64,000 nt of DNA from Gnetum montanum (lineage: Eukaryota; Streptophyta; Gnetopsida; Gnetales; Gnetaceae), in the NCBI GenBank assembly GCA_015680685.1, contig MNCI01036292.1, positions 815,026 to 879,025 on the forward strand, in the 5' to 3' direction. How positions within the stretch are numbered: the first letter of the stretch is position 1; every line of letters starts with the position of its first letter. Positions 54,700-64,000 of this stretch are shown here, piece after piece. Both the position numbers and the translations under genes were made by a program. The notes below the pieces were generated by a model. It saw nothing but the letters and a program-made list of their open reading frames with translations. It made no database searches and was not told the origin of the DNA.

Positions 54700-55810
54700 T
54701 TGAGGGAATGCAACTTGGGAGACTTGCAGAGCAACGAGGAGTGCAGCAGCATGAACAAGGTCAGCAAGACAGACGGACGCATGCCATGTGAGGGTGGACA
54801 AGGTGTGGATGGACAAGGTGAGGGTGGAAAATTCATAGATGGCCAAGGCACAGGCTGTATAGGCAAGGATGTCTCTGGAGGGCACAAGGGTTGTAGTAGT
54901 GCTTTTGGGTCCTTTAGTGGTACCTTGGGTGGAGGGGACGACATTTGGTATTCAAGAGATGGGGGTGTGGAGGACATTGTATGGGACAGGGTGACTGTGA
55001 GGATGTAGGTTAAGGGACTACCCTAGGAAGGCATTCACACCATGGAACTAACACTGGTCAGTTATTTTTTGTCTTTTGTGTCTAGGCTGAGGTTGGACCT
55101 TATCAGGAGGTGGGCACTTGCATCTTAGTCTATGAGAAAAGTCCAAGTTAAGTTGCTCGTGGGGGACCTCCTCCTGTTTGTGTTTACATCTTCTAAGGAT
55201 CAAGATTGGGTCTTATTAGGAGGACCTTGGTTTTTGGATGCACATGGATTGGCTCTAATGTATTGGTGTCGAGGGGTGCATTGGGAAATGAGGTTGTTCT
55301 CTATGACCCCAATTTGGGTTCAAGTGTCCAAAGTTCAATGGGAACTTTGTATGGAGGATTTCCTATGGGTATTGGTACGATAGTTTAGGGAGTTCATCTC
55401 CTTTGATAGGTTTACAGTGACCAAGGAACGCATGGGATATGCATAGTTTTGTGTTTTTTGATTATTATCCCCCGAGAACCTATTGAAAGAAGTCATCATC
55501 GACTTGTCTTTCGAGGAGGAATGCTTGACTGTTGAATATGAGAACATGTTGATGGGGAAGCCCTCACTTTCTCAGGAGCCCCATGGATGACAGAAGGCAT
55601 GCACAACTTGTGGAAAAGCCAACCATTCCACTTAGGAATGTAAGGTGCACCTTGAGGCTCTATCAAAAGTGTTGAAAGGGAAGCCTAACATGGGAGGTTG
55701 GTTGTTGGTTGGAAAGAAGAGGGTCTCATTGTTGCTTTCTCCTCTACCCCCTTGGAAAAGAAAGAGTAGTGTCCCTTGGTCTCATTGTGGAACCTGGGGT
55801 GGGGGTTAGG
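54700..55810 (+). pseudogene. LINE ORF1 (gag-like, DUF4283-type with zinc knuckle)
   Basis: From the ATG at 54700 a Gly/Asp-rich segment precedes the globular domain (KDQDWVLLGGPWFLDAHG, IWVQVSKVQWELCMEDFLW, REFISFDRFTVTKERMGYA), which matches the DUF4283 domain of plant L1 ORF1. A CCHC knuckle CTTCGKANHST-ECK is at about 55593-55640, with a stop (TAG) inside it. ORF1 protein would bind LINE RNA. At least five stops and one frame change. Confidence 0.75.
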
Positions 55811-56104
55811 GTAAGGGTTGCTTCCCTTGTGCCCTTAGACGCCTCTCCTGCTACATAAGAGATGCATGTGAGTTCGCTAGTGACCCTAGTTGGAGGGGAA
55901 CTTCCATTGTTGGAAAATTGGGTATCAGTTATGCAAGGTTCATCCAAATCTCCTTTTGATCTGGTGGTTAGGAAAATATTAGCCAAAGTAGGCTGGTAGA
56001 CCAATAGAACAAATGATGTGGTTCAAAAAGACACAACTTGGCATTAACCTCGAGTTCCAAATGACCCTCAAAGAGGTCTACAAAAAATGGTATAATAGTA
56101 GACC

Positions 56105-56810
56105 ATGAAGATCCTCTCTTGTAATTGTAGGGGCTAGGGTACCCCTTACAAAAGAAATACCTTTAAAAATTAGTGTGGAAAGAAATTTTTTTGGTAGTAT
56201 GTCTACAAGAAACCAAGTTACCTACCACCAATTGTGACATATTAAGGTGGCAGGGTTGGTGCTATTATTTTGTGAGTTGCAGGAGATGAGCAGGAGGTTT
56301 GGCTACCTTATCCAGATCCCCTTTTGAAGTGTTGAAAGAATCAGCCTAGAGCCTCACTAGTTTCATTCCAAGGGCTGGGCTTTGGATCACTAACTTCTAT
56401 GAACCTTAGTGTTGGGGTGATAGAGTCTAGGAATTGGGTAGGGTTGCAAGGTATGTCCTTGATCATAGATCCTGGTTAATCATTGGTGATTTTAACCAAT
56501 GATTGCAAGGATGGAAATACTAGCACCAATTCGGAATCTCTCCCTAGGAGTCATGAGTTTCTACAATTCTTGCAATCTCATGATGTTGTTGACCTTGATA
56601 TTTAGGGTTTCCAAATCACCTAGAGCTATAGGATGAAGGACCATGATTGGGTCATGTTATGATAGGGTTTGGATTAGTGCCAATGTTCTCTTGAGATATG
56701 ACATTCTAGATCAGGGTTGTGAATTGCGTGCTTCTGATCATTATGCTTTGGTTTACTTTGTTCTTTCCCCTCGGAGGTTGCCACTGACCCTGTTTCGGTT
56801 TGAATGAACC
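56105..56810 (+). pseudogene. LINE ORF2 endonuclease domain
   Basis: Starts MKILSCNCRG, then CLQETKLPTTNCDILRW, FVSCRR and IIGDFN, the blocks of the apurinic-type endonuclease that nicks target DNA for L1. Interrupted by about fifteen stops; several are TAG or TGA where Gln, Arg or Trp would be expected. Confidence 0.75.
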
Positions 56811-57159
56811 TGGCTTTCGAAGCGATGGTTACGAAAGTTGGCTAAAGAAATTTAGGCTAGATACCCTTCATCTCACATCGATCCTAGGGATTTCCTCAAG
56901 TAGGGGCTTACCTATCTCAAAAAATAGATGAAAAGCCTACAAGTAAGCTCAAAAGTATTCATTTTGAGGAACCCAAACTACACTCCAACAACAATTTTCT
57001 AAGTTTCAATCTAGGTAGGAAAATGGAGAGAGTTTAGAGGAGGAGGAGCATAATCTGCTGGTGGAGCTTTAGAATTTAGTTGAAGAAGAAGAACAATTGG
57101 AAGGAAAGATCTAGTGTGAGATGGCTTAACGAGGAGGATAGGAATACCTAGTTCTCTTT

Positions 57160-58650
57160 TATTGCAGCCAAAGGAAATAGTCAAAGCAAGAAAATTAATA
57201 ATATTTTCCAAGGGAAAACATGCTTATATGAGCCTAAAAACATTACACAAGAGATGCGAAACTATTGGGTCTAGGGGCGACTCCTCCCTTGTCTCCATTT
57301 TGATCCAAAATGTCATTAATGATGCTGACAATACCTCATTTATGGCCCCTATTTTTAGAATAGAGGTTTTCCTTGCTATGTCTGCTCTCAAAACTACAAG
57401 AGCCCTTGTCCTTGATGGTTGGCGCATCAAATTCTTTCAAGATTTTTCTGATGTTTTGGGACAAAACATGCTAGACACCTTCAAAATTTTGTTAAAATGA
57501 AGGCAATTTCATTAAGAGATCAATCGCACCTAGATTGTCTTGGTACCTAAAGTTCTTAATCCAACCTTATCGGCCCATTACAAATCGATTGGTGTCTGTA
57601 ACTCCTTGCTCAAAATTTTCACAAAGATTCTAGTTTTTCATTTGCAACCTCTAATGCCGATCTTGGTGGGCCTTGACCAGGTGGGATTTGTGAAGGGAAA
57701 GTTTATTCAAGATCAAATTATCTTATTACAAGAAGTCATGCACTTCATCTAGTGGGTCAAGTTCTTTGGTAAGTGCATTAAGTTGGATATTACCAAAGCT
57801 TAGGATACCATCCAATGGAACGCCCTTCAAGATGTCATGCTTAGGAAAGGGGTTCACCTGCATTTTGTAGATCTTTGCATCAATCTTCAAAAGACCATGC
57901 CTACTTTGATCTATTTGTCCATCTATGGGGGTTTTCCTCTCCCAACAAGGGGTTACGACATTATCTCCTTATCTTTTTAATATTATCATGGACACCATGA
58001 AATTTTACTATAGGGAAGAGGGGGTCAATGGAATGAATGTCCAAGGAACTGCTTGCATCATAGAACACTACATTGACGATACTATCCTTATGAATTGAGC
58101 TGTTGTGCTCAAGTTTTAGCAATCAATTGAGCCCTAGATCATATGGCTTAGGAAATTGGTCTACAACCAAATCGAGGAAAGTTGGCTATGAATTTCTTCT
58201 ACATTGAAGAACCAATTTGGTGATAGATGTATCAATCCTTGGGCATCTTGCCAAGTACAAGGAATGATTCCTATCTAGGAATTCCTATGTTTGCCTAGAA
58301 TAGATTGTCAACTTGGACCCACTTGATCCAATGTCTCTAGTCTTGGGTGAGGCATTGGACTACTAGATTTCTGACATGAAAAGGTAAGCTCCTTATGGAT
58401 ACCTCTATCCTATTAGCAATCTCTCACTATGTGGCTTCAGTTGCTACCCTACCCATGGGGGTGATCAATACAGTCAACCAGATCATCAGTAATTTTGTTT
58501 GGTCTAGGGGCAAAGAAGGTAATCAGCTACAATCAGTTTGTTGTTGGGACACAGTGGCCAGGCCCAAGCTTGCAATGTGTTTGGGTGTTTTAAAATTTGA
58601 AGATGTCCATCTTTATAAGACATCAAAACATAATTAATCCACTTGTGTAG
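57160..58650 (+). pseudogene. LINE ORF2 reverse transcriptase
   Basis: Blocks in order: DGWRIKFFQDFSDVL (57415-57460), IGVCNSLLKIFTKIL, LVGLDQVGFVKGKFIQDQI, LDITKA-DTIQWNAL, an LPTRGYDIISL-type block, YIDDTILMN (58073-58097; polymerase motif, one residue from YADD) and LAISHYVASVATLPMGVIN (58400-58470). Open pieces are 57162-57500, 57540-57752 and 58395-58637. Confidence 0.8.
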
Positions 58651-58886
58651 GACTAGGGAATCAGACCACAATGGACACCTATTATGACTCCCAAATATAT
58701 GCCTTGGGTGGCAATGTTCGAGGATTCCTATATTTGGTGGAACATTTGTGACCATGCTCATAAACTAGTACAAGGGGGGGATGATGGGACTACAACCTAG
58801 AGAAATGATCGAATTCAAATATCCTATGTAGGGTAGCTGGTAATGTTTCTAGAAGGACAGTTACCTAACAAACTTAAAGGTTTTGC

Positions 58887-59114
58887 ATGACTCATAATTC
58901 ATGGTGCATTGCTAGTTTGGACAGGGCTCAAGGTGTAGGGGTAATTAATATTAACAGCTACCTCATCTATGGGACATGCAGGGAATTTGTGTCACACCAC
59001 TTCCTACACTTTGCGTATGCCCTTGCTATGTGGGTGGTTGTGGGTACTACTCCTTCTTTGCTAGCTTTTGGTGACTCCTTTTTTTTCTTGAGAAATTTTC
59101 AAGTAATGTCTTAA
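58887..59114 (+). pseudogene. LINE C-terminal RNase H remnant
   Basis: 75 codons. SLDRAQGVGV aligns with the first RNase H motif (FDGAS), HHFLHFAYALAMWVVV with the Glu-containing helix (Glu region lost), and LLAFGDSFFFLRNFQ with the third motif (FGDS). The position after RT fits the RNase H known in plant L1 elements. The domain is then interrupted. Moderate confidence because the domain is short and diverged. Confidence 0.5.
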
Positions 59115-61560
59115 AAGAAGCTATGAAAATTGTACAAATCAGCTACATAGCCGGGGAAGTCCCCTCCCCCACACTAGTGACCAATGTCCAAAAATTGAGC
59201 TAAACCACCTAAGCCCCAAATGTGACCACCCTTGTACATGCCTATAAACATTTTTGGTATATATGCCTAATACTTCTAAGTAGTATGAATAGTTTTGTTT
59301 GGATGACATAAGCAAGCTCATGATTTGTTTCTAATTTCTTTTTATTTGTCTATTATTTCAAGTAATATATATATAGATACTTGTTAATAAATGAAGATTT
59401 CAAGGTTTAGCATTATTTTAGAGTACATGGGCTATTTTGACATTTAGTACTCATTTTAAAATAAAAAGGAATTAATGCATATTGATGATTTTTGGTGTCC
59501 TTGTGAACTGTACATGTACTATTTGTTGAGCATTTTTGTTTTTGAAGGATTTCTAAGAGAGTTGTCATGTCCCATTCTATTATTGAATGATCCTTTGTCC
59601 AAACCTACATTTCTCTTAATGTGAAAACATGAGAGGCTGGAAAAATTTACTAATGAAGACCAGAAAAGTTTGACACCATGTTAATCCCTCATGGTTGTTA
59701 TGCTGGGTTGGAAAGAAGCAATGGCACATTGCAGATTTTATTTGCTAAGTTCTTGTTTATTTGATATTTAAGGATATGAAGTTTACTTTTCTGTTTTCCA
59801 AAAATCAGATGTTATGCCTTTGGTAAGGATGATTCATGATAAGAATAATGTTACTAGTAGCAGGGACATTGTGTTTGTTTTATATTTATGAAGGAACAGA
59901 AAAGGGTAAATATTAGAATATATATCTATTTCCTCTTTTGCAAATTACTTGCTGTTAATATGAAAAAAATTCAGAAATCCATTTATCTATTTGTTATTGG
60001 AATCTAGTTGCTCAAGGAAATTATAATTTAGAGTTGCTTTGGGGAAGTTCTGTTTTCCTAGAAAATAATTTTGAGTTCATAAATTTTACTTATTCTTTTT
60101 TTTTAATTAAAATCAGAATTTAATTTTGTAAATATGATGAACATTACTGTTCTTTCATTGCTGCTAACCTCTGGGTTTCATATTTCAATCACTAGACAGT
60201 CGCCTTCAGAATCTAACCTCTGTTTTAGAAAAAATATAGAGAGAGAGACTCCGTTTATTCTCTGCTCTAGGATGAAAACTAGACCGATATTATTATTTTA
60301 TGATTGATATGTCTCCCTTTTCATCATCAGCAACACCTTTAAGTCTGTACTTTGTTTAAAGTATGTACATACACGCAAATTTGGTAACTCATTTAGATTA
60401 TTAAGTTTTCTGAACTTGTACTGTTGTGTTAGGATCTGTATGCATGTGAAAAGAAGAAATAAAAGAAAAAGCGAGCACTTGATCTCTCATGTTTCAGCCT
60501 TCACATTTTTATGCATGAATTAGATTTTAGCCCTCTTTGCTGCTAAATAAGATTTTGGATCTTGGATCCCAATGATCTCTAGCTAAAGGTAATGTTATTT
60601 TCAAAGCTAATTTTCTATCTCCTTTGTCTAATCCTAATTCATATTTTAATGGCCACGATAATAACATCTGAAAACAAAGATTGTTATCCCTAATGGTTTA
60701 CAGATTCTTGGTTTCTTTATTCTATTACTAGGTTGATCTGTAAATCTGTCCTATGTTCCTCTTACTTTTAAAGATATCAGAGATTGTAATTCTTCTTTTA
60801 TTTACTCTAGTTTTAGTGCCTTATTATTTGTAGTGCCCTCAAGTTTGAAAGAGTTTACTATATATATATATAACTTAAGAACTTTGTATCACTTTCAAGT
60901 TATGAGGAAAAAAATTATGAACTCCCAACTATATTGATAATTAGAATTTTTGTATTTGCTCTAAACTCTCATTTTTCTGCTAGTCAAATTTGTTTGCCAA
61001 AATTGAACCCCTACATTGAGACTCTATTTGCCAAGTTTGGAATGTCTAAAATCAGAAGAAGAAAATAGAAACCTTAAAAAAAAAGATCATGAATTGGATT
61101 TCAAAGAAAATGAACTTTTGTAGTTTATAGATGATTTTGATGTAGATCCAATGCAGTTATACAAGTTGCTGATTGAGTCCAAATCCTTAGTTTATATGAA
61201 AGATGAACTGAATTAATGTTTTGTAAGCTTACACAAATTTCAAATTATTTGCTTTATCATGACATAGATAGATTTTGTCATCATTATCTCTTGATGGATT
61301 CCCATGAGAAAACAAACCCTAGTGTTGTAACAATCTTTAATGCAAGATGCAAGCCAGTGCTTCTTATATTGCATTTAAAACATAAAGAGATGCACAGTTA
61401 CTCTCTTTAACGTATGTTATGATGATACTGGAATCTTTGAAGCCTAGAAATCACATCAAAGTAAGTCTTTTATTAAGGAATAATTTGTACATTGTTTTAG
61501 ATGATTTGTTCTATTACTTCATAATTTCACCCTGACAAGATGAAGAACAAACCTTGTGGT
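59115..61560. other. AT-rich insert inside the LINE
   Basis: No LINE coding is visible. It includes a segment (59607-59830) repeated outside the LINE at 62612-62790, a GA-rich run at 60238-60248, a TA microsatellite at 60860-60872, and a minor open stretch near 61110-61215 (IDDFDVDPMQLYKLLIESK in one frame) of unknown origin. Probably one or more later insertions. Confidence 0.4.
59607..59830. repeat. Unclassified repeat, copy 1
   Basis: Direct repeat with 62612-62790: shared words CCTACATT-(T/C)TC, AACATGAGAG, GGCACATTG(C/T)AGATT and CAAAAATCA(G/C)AT. Copy 1 has about 45 extra bases in the middle. No coding potential. Confidence 0.5.
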
Positions 61561-62067
61561 GACACAAAGAAGAGGAGTTCCTTAAGTTTCAAGAGGCTGT
61601 AGCCTTTATGACCTCCCAACACTAGCAAGAGATCCTGGATAAGGTCCACTTTAGTATGCGACCTAGGGGTGTTGTTACCGATTGCCGCACCATAATTGAG
61701 GGGCCCTTGCTATTTGTGATGGGCTCTTTGTTCTCTTGTTTAGGCCATATGTTGTTTGTTTCTTGTTTTTGGTCTATCTCAATTCTAACTAGTGTTTAGG
61801 TAGTCTCAATAGAATAGGTCATTTTGTAATGAGCACCACTTGAGTCGGCCATTCTATTTTTTTGATTGTGCTTTCGCTATTTCCCCATTTTTGTGGTCTA
61901 TTATCTTTTCGGGGTGATTCTCCCTTGTGTCTATCAAGGGGTCTCTCTTCCCTAATTTTTGGTTTCTTGTCTATTTGGGTAGGGGAGGGTCTTCTGACCC
62001 TACCATCTTGTTTGTACATATTAATTTCTTTTTTAATCTAACCTAACCTTTTTCCAAAAATAAAATA
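61561..62067 (+). other. LINE 3' UTR and A-rich tail
   Basis: The T/C-rich 3' region (GTTTGTTTCTTGTTTTTGG, TTGTACATATTAATTTC) and the tail CCTTTTTCCAAAAATAAAATAAAA are typical of plant L1 ends. The short minus-strand frame at 61819-62019 is its shadow. The boundary with the insert on the left is approximate. Confidence 0.65.
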
Positions 62068-62611
62068 AAATTATAACTAAATAAACAAAGTGCACAAATA
62101 TGCATACATGTAGTCTTTATATTAATGCATGTTATCTTGGGACATGATATTGAAAAGCAAAAGTACATAAAAAATATATACAAAAGATAAAAATGATATC
62201 TAACCAAGATAACTCCAACTTTTGTGATTAGGGAAAATCAAAGCCTATCATACACCAAAGTTGCAAAATCCTTAGAATTTAAAAGGTAAAATTAGAAAAT
62301 ATTTAGAAATATTAAAGTCTTATAGATAAGGAAATGAGAGTAGTTTATACTTAGAAAATACACTCATCCAATAATGTTACCAAAATAGCCATGGGAAATT
62401 TAGAAAACTCATACCATACCTTTTGTAATTTTGTGTAAATAAATACACTTTCCCATTGAAAAATAGTAGTCTTAGTGTTGCAATACATATATTATAATGA
62501 TTCCTTCACAAGAAAAATTAAAATAACCAATTCCCTGAAATTTGCATGGTTAAAAAAAGCATTGGGGTAAATGAACAACATAAACCACATTTCATTTTTA
62601 AATGGTTATAG

Positions 62612-62790
62612 TCCTAGCCTACATTATTCTCAATGTGATAACATGAGAGCTTGGAAGAATAAAAAAGTTGGTTGTAAATAAGTAGTGGCACATTGTAGAT
62701 TCTCTTTCTTTCTTTTTGATTTGTCATCTAACAATATGGAATTTATTTCCTTGGTTTCTCAAAAATCACATTCTAACAACTTTTTTTTTT
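62612..62790. repeat. Unclassified repeat, copy 2
   Basis: See the copy at 59607-59830, which lies inside the LINE's insert whereas this one is outside the LINE, so at least one copy moved or was duplicated. Confidence 0.5.
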
Positions 62791-62959
62791 GAGAGAATGT
62801 TTATGGTGATATTACTAGAAAGTAAAATAAAAAATTGGGTCACTAGAGGTGGCCAACATGGATGATCCCATAATTGGGAGGGGGGTGTGGGGGCTCACCC
62901 AACCACAAATAGATATCAAAGACTTGCATCATAAAATCACATCACAAAAAGGCCAGATT

Positions 62960-63700
62960 AGCTAGTTGAGGAATAGTGGGGATCGTAGCCTGGCACTACA
63001 TATGTCTCAGTATTCTATGACACGTGTAGTGTGGGCCCTTGAGGGCTTGGAGAATATCTAACATGTTATGGTGCAATTTAGAATCTACAAAACTGGTGGC
63101 CTACTGAATTGCTTGCATGGTAGCATCTTACTGATTCTACTCTTCAATCGACATCCCCCCATCCGAGTGGAAATGCATGGACATTTGGTAGATGTGTTGT
63201 TGGAGAACCCCCCACGAGCAGTCATAGTTTATGCCTAGAACAATTTATGGATAGCACCACTCTTGAAGCCATTACCAAGTGCTCTACTTGGTGCCTGGTC
63301 TAGTTGCCTCTGCCTCTATCTTTCCTCATCCTATTCTCATTCTTATTGTGCCCACTCCACCCTCTCACACTCTCTACGAGTAGCCTCCTCCTACAATAGC
63401 TCCTCTTGGATTTGGGCATGGATCTTGTTAGCCAATCATGCTTGGGCAGCCTCCACTAGGAAAGTTTGCTGCTAATGCAACTCTTGCTCCCATTCCCAGA
63501 AATGGGTCTCCAAATTAGCCTATGCATGCATGAGGGCTTCGTTCCACTTGGCTTCCCAGTCACGCCTTTCTTCAACACGAGTAGTAGCCACTTCCACGCA
63601 ATGAAACTCCTCATCTCGTAAAACCTCGCATCCCAACATTATCCATGGAGATGTGTCTGGCATCACGATAGGGTTGGAAGAACTTGATTCTCAGTGGCCA
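62960..63700 (-). pseudogene. Decayed coiled-coil protein, possibly retroelement-derived
   Basis: On the minus strand one frame between about 63540 and 63270 reads a Glu/Gln-rich coiled coil: EALMHA-ANLETHFWEWEQ, LVEAAQA-LANKIHAQIQEE, EEATRRECERVEWAQ, RQRQLDQAPSRAL. Eight stops fall in about 80 codons: five TAG, one TAA and two TGA, every one a single transition from Gln, Arg or Trp. That pattern indicates a former real coding sequence. Identity unknown; a gag-like or transposon-associated coiled coil is possible. Confidence 0.5.
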
Positions 63701-64000
63701 ACACGCTTCCAAGTATAAACCACCATAGGCCTAATCCCTGATGGCCTAGGTAGATTTAACTAGGAGGGCCTAGGCAAGGGCAACCCTAAGGGGTCAGGAC
63801 CCAGTCCTAGCCCTGCCTATGGCCACACCCCCGTCACCCCTCGCCAAAGGGCCAAAATAAGCCCAAAATGGCACCCCCTCTTTTGCTATTGTAGAATAGC
63901 TAGAAAAAAGTGAGGTAGGTTTACTGTAATACTTAACTTCAAACATTTGAGAAATGCAAAGTGGATGCCTTGGAGCTTGGACACATTTCTAGACTATACA
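63701..64000. other. Right edge, nothing identified
   Basis: GC-richer, CCC-rich sequence near 63720-63880 with no open frame or motif recognised. Confidence 0.3.

Larger units (their letters stand above)
54672..62067 (+). mobile_element. L1-type LINE, near full length, with a nested insert
   Basis: Bounded by a 14-bp direct repeat AAATTATAACTAAA (54658-54671 and 62068-62081), a length typical of LINE target duplications. Order: ORF1 (54700-~55810), endonuclease (~56105-56800), RT (~57160-58650), a C-terminal RNase H-like piece (58887-59114), then unrelated DNA (~59115-61560), then a 3' UTR ending in TTTTTCCAAAAATAAAATAAAA. Coding parts are broken by many stops. This class of plant L1 is known to carry an RNase H after RT. 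Confidence 0.8.

Noticed and set aside
54621-54977. Proline-rich minus-strand frame of 118 codons
   Set aside because: Shadow of the Gly/Asp-rich start of LINE ORF1 on the plus strand.

Overview
This is a window of plant nuclear DNA made almost entirely of decayed, nested retrotransposons. No intact host gene is certain. Very long LTR elements (one complete copy is 18.9 kb), old LTR pairs and heavy decay by transitions suggest a large, repeat-rich seed-plant genome, possibly a gymnosperm. That identification is an inference. Three Ty3/gypsy LTR junctions (element 1, A and B) share a primer-binding site that, from memory, fits the 3' end of plant tRNA-Asn. Layout: (1) 1-5311, minus strand: Ty3/gypsy 'element 1', with RT running off the left edge, then protease plus RNase H, gag, PBS and a 1.57-kb LTR. 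(2) 5312-6540: non-TE sequence with a GC-richer, exon-like piece on the minus strand. (3) A nested stack. Copia fragment D1 (44168-45205) holds gypsy element C (plus strand, 39613-44167). C's RNase H domain is cut by gypsy element A (minus strand, 6541-16397 and 35291-39612). A's gag/protease region is cut by complete gypsy element B (minus strand, 16398-35290), which has 1.8-kb LTRs and a perfect 5-bp TTTAG target duplication. A's 3' LTR and the 5' half of C are missing, so a deletion must lie near position 6540. (4) 45318-50270, minus strand: a complete 4.95-kb Ty1/copia element, D2. (5) 50271-54657: AT-rich sequence with a 56-bp N gap, a LINE 3' stub and a few weak exon-like segments. (6) 54672-62067, plus strand: an L1-type LINE (ORF1, endonuclease, RT, probable RNase H, 3' tail) bounded by a 14-bp direct repeat, with about 2.4 kb of unrelated DNA inside it. 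(7) 62068-64000: flank with a decayed coiled-coil reading frame on the minus strand. The most interesting structure is in A and B. Both are Tat-like gypsy elements with the order gag - protease - spacer - RT - RNase H - second (archaeal-type) RNase H - integrase. In both, the spacer between protease and RT holds a multi-exon gene on the OPPOSITE strand (10463-14836 in A, 24358-28028 in B). The two copies are clearly homologous at protein level and share intron positions. The edges of this cargo gene, and the region behind integrase, are marked by a degenerate 20-25-bp motif with core TAGTTTAA-GYCATTTCGGGCC that recurs in A, B and C. Because the gene is antisense to the element, its introns cannot be spliced from the genomic RNA, which would explain how they survive retrotransposition. 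I do not recognise the encoded protein. Part of its largest exon loosely recalls the layout of the plant mobile domain, but that is a hypothesis. How the parts relate: each element's gag, protease, RT, RNase H and integrase form one mobilisation set now broken by stops, most of which are explained by single C-to-T or G-to-A changes at CAG, CAA, CGA or TGG codons. No tRNA, rRNA, CRISPR or bacterial-type feature was seen.
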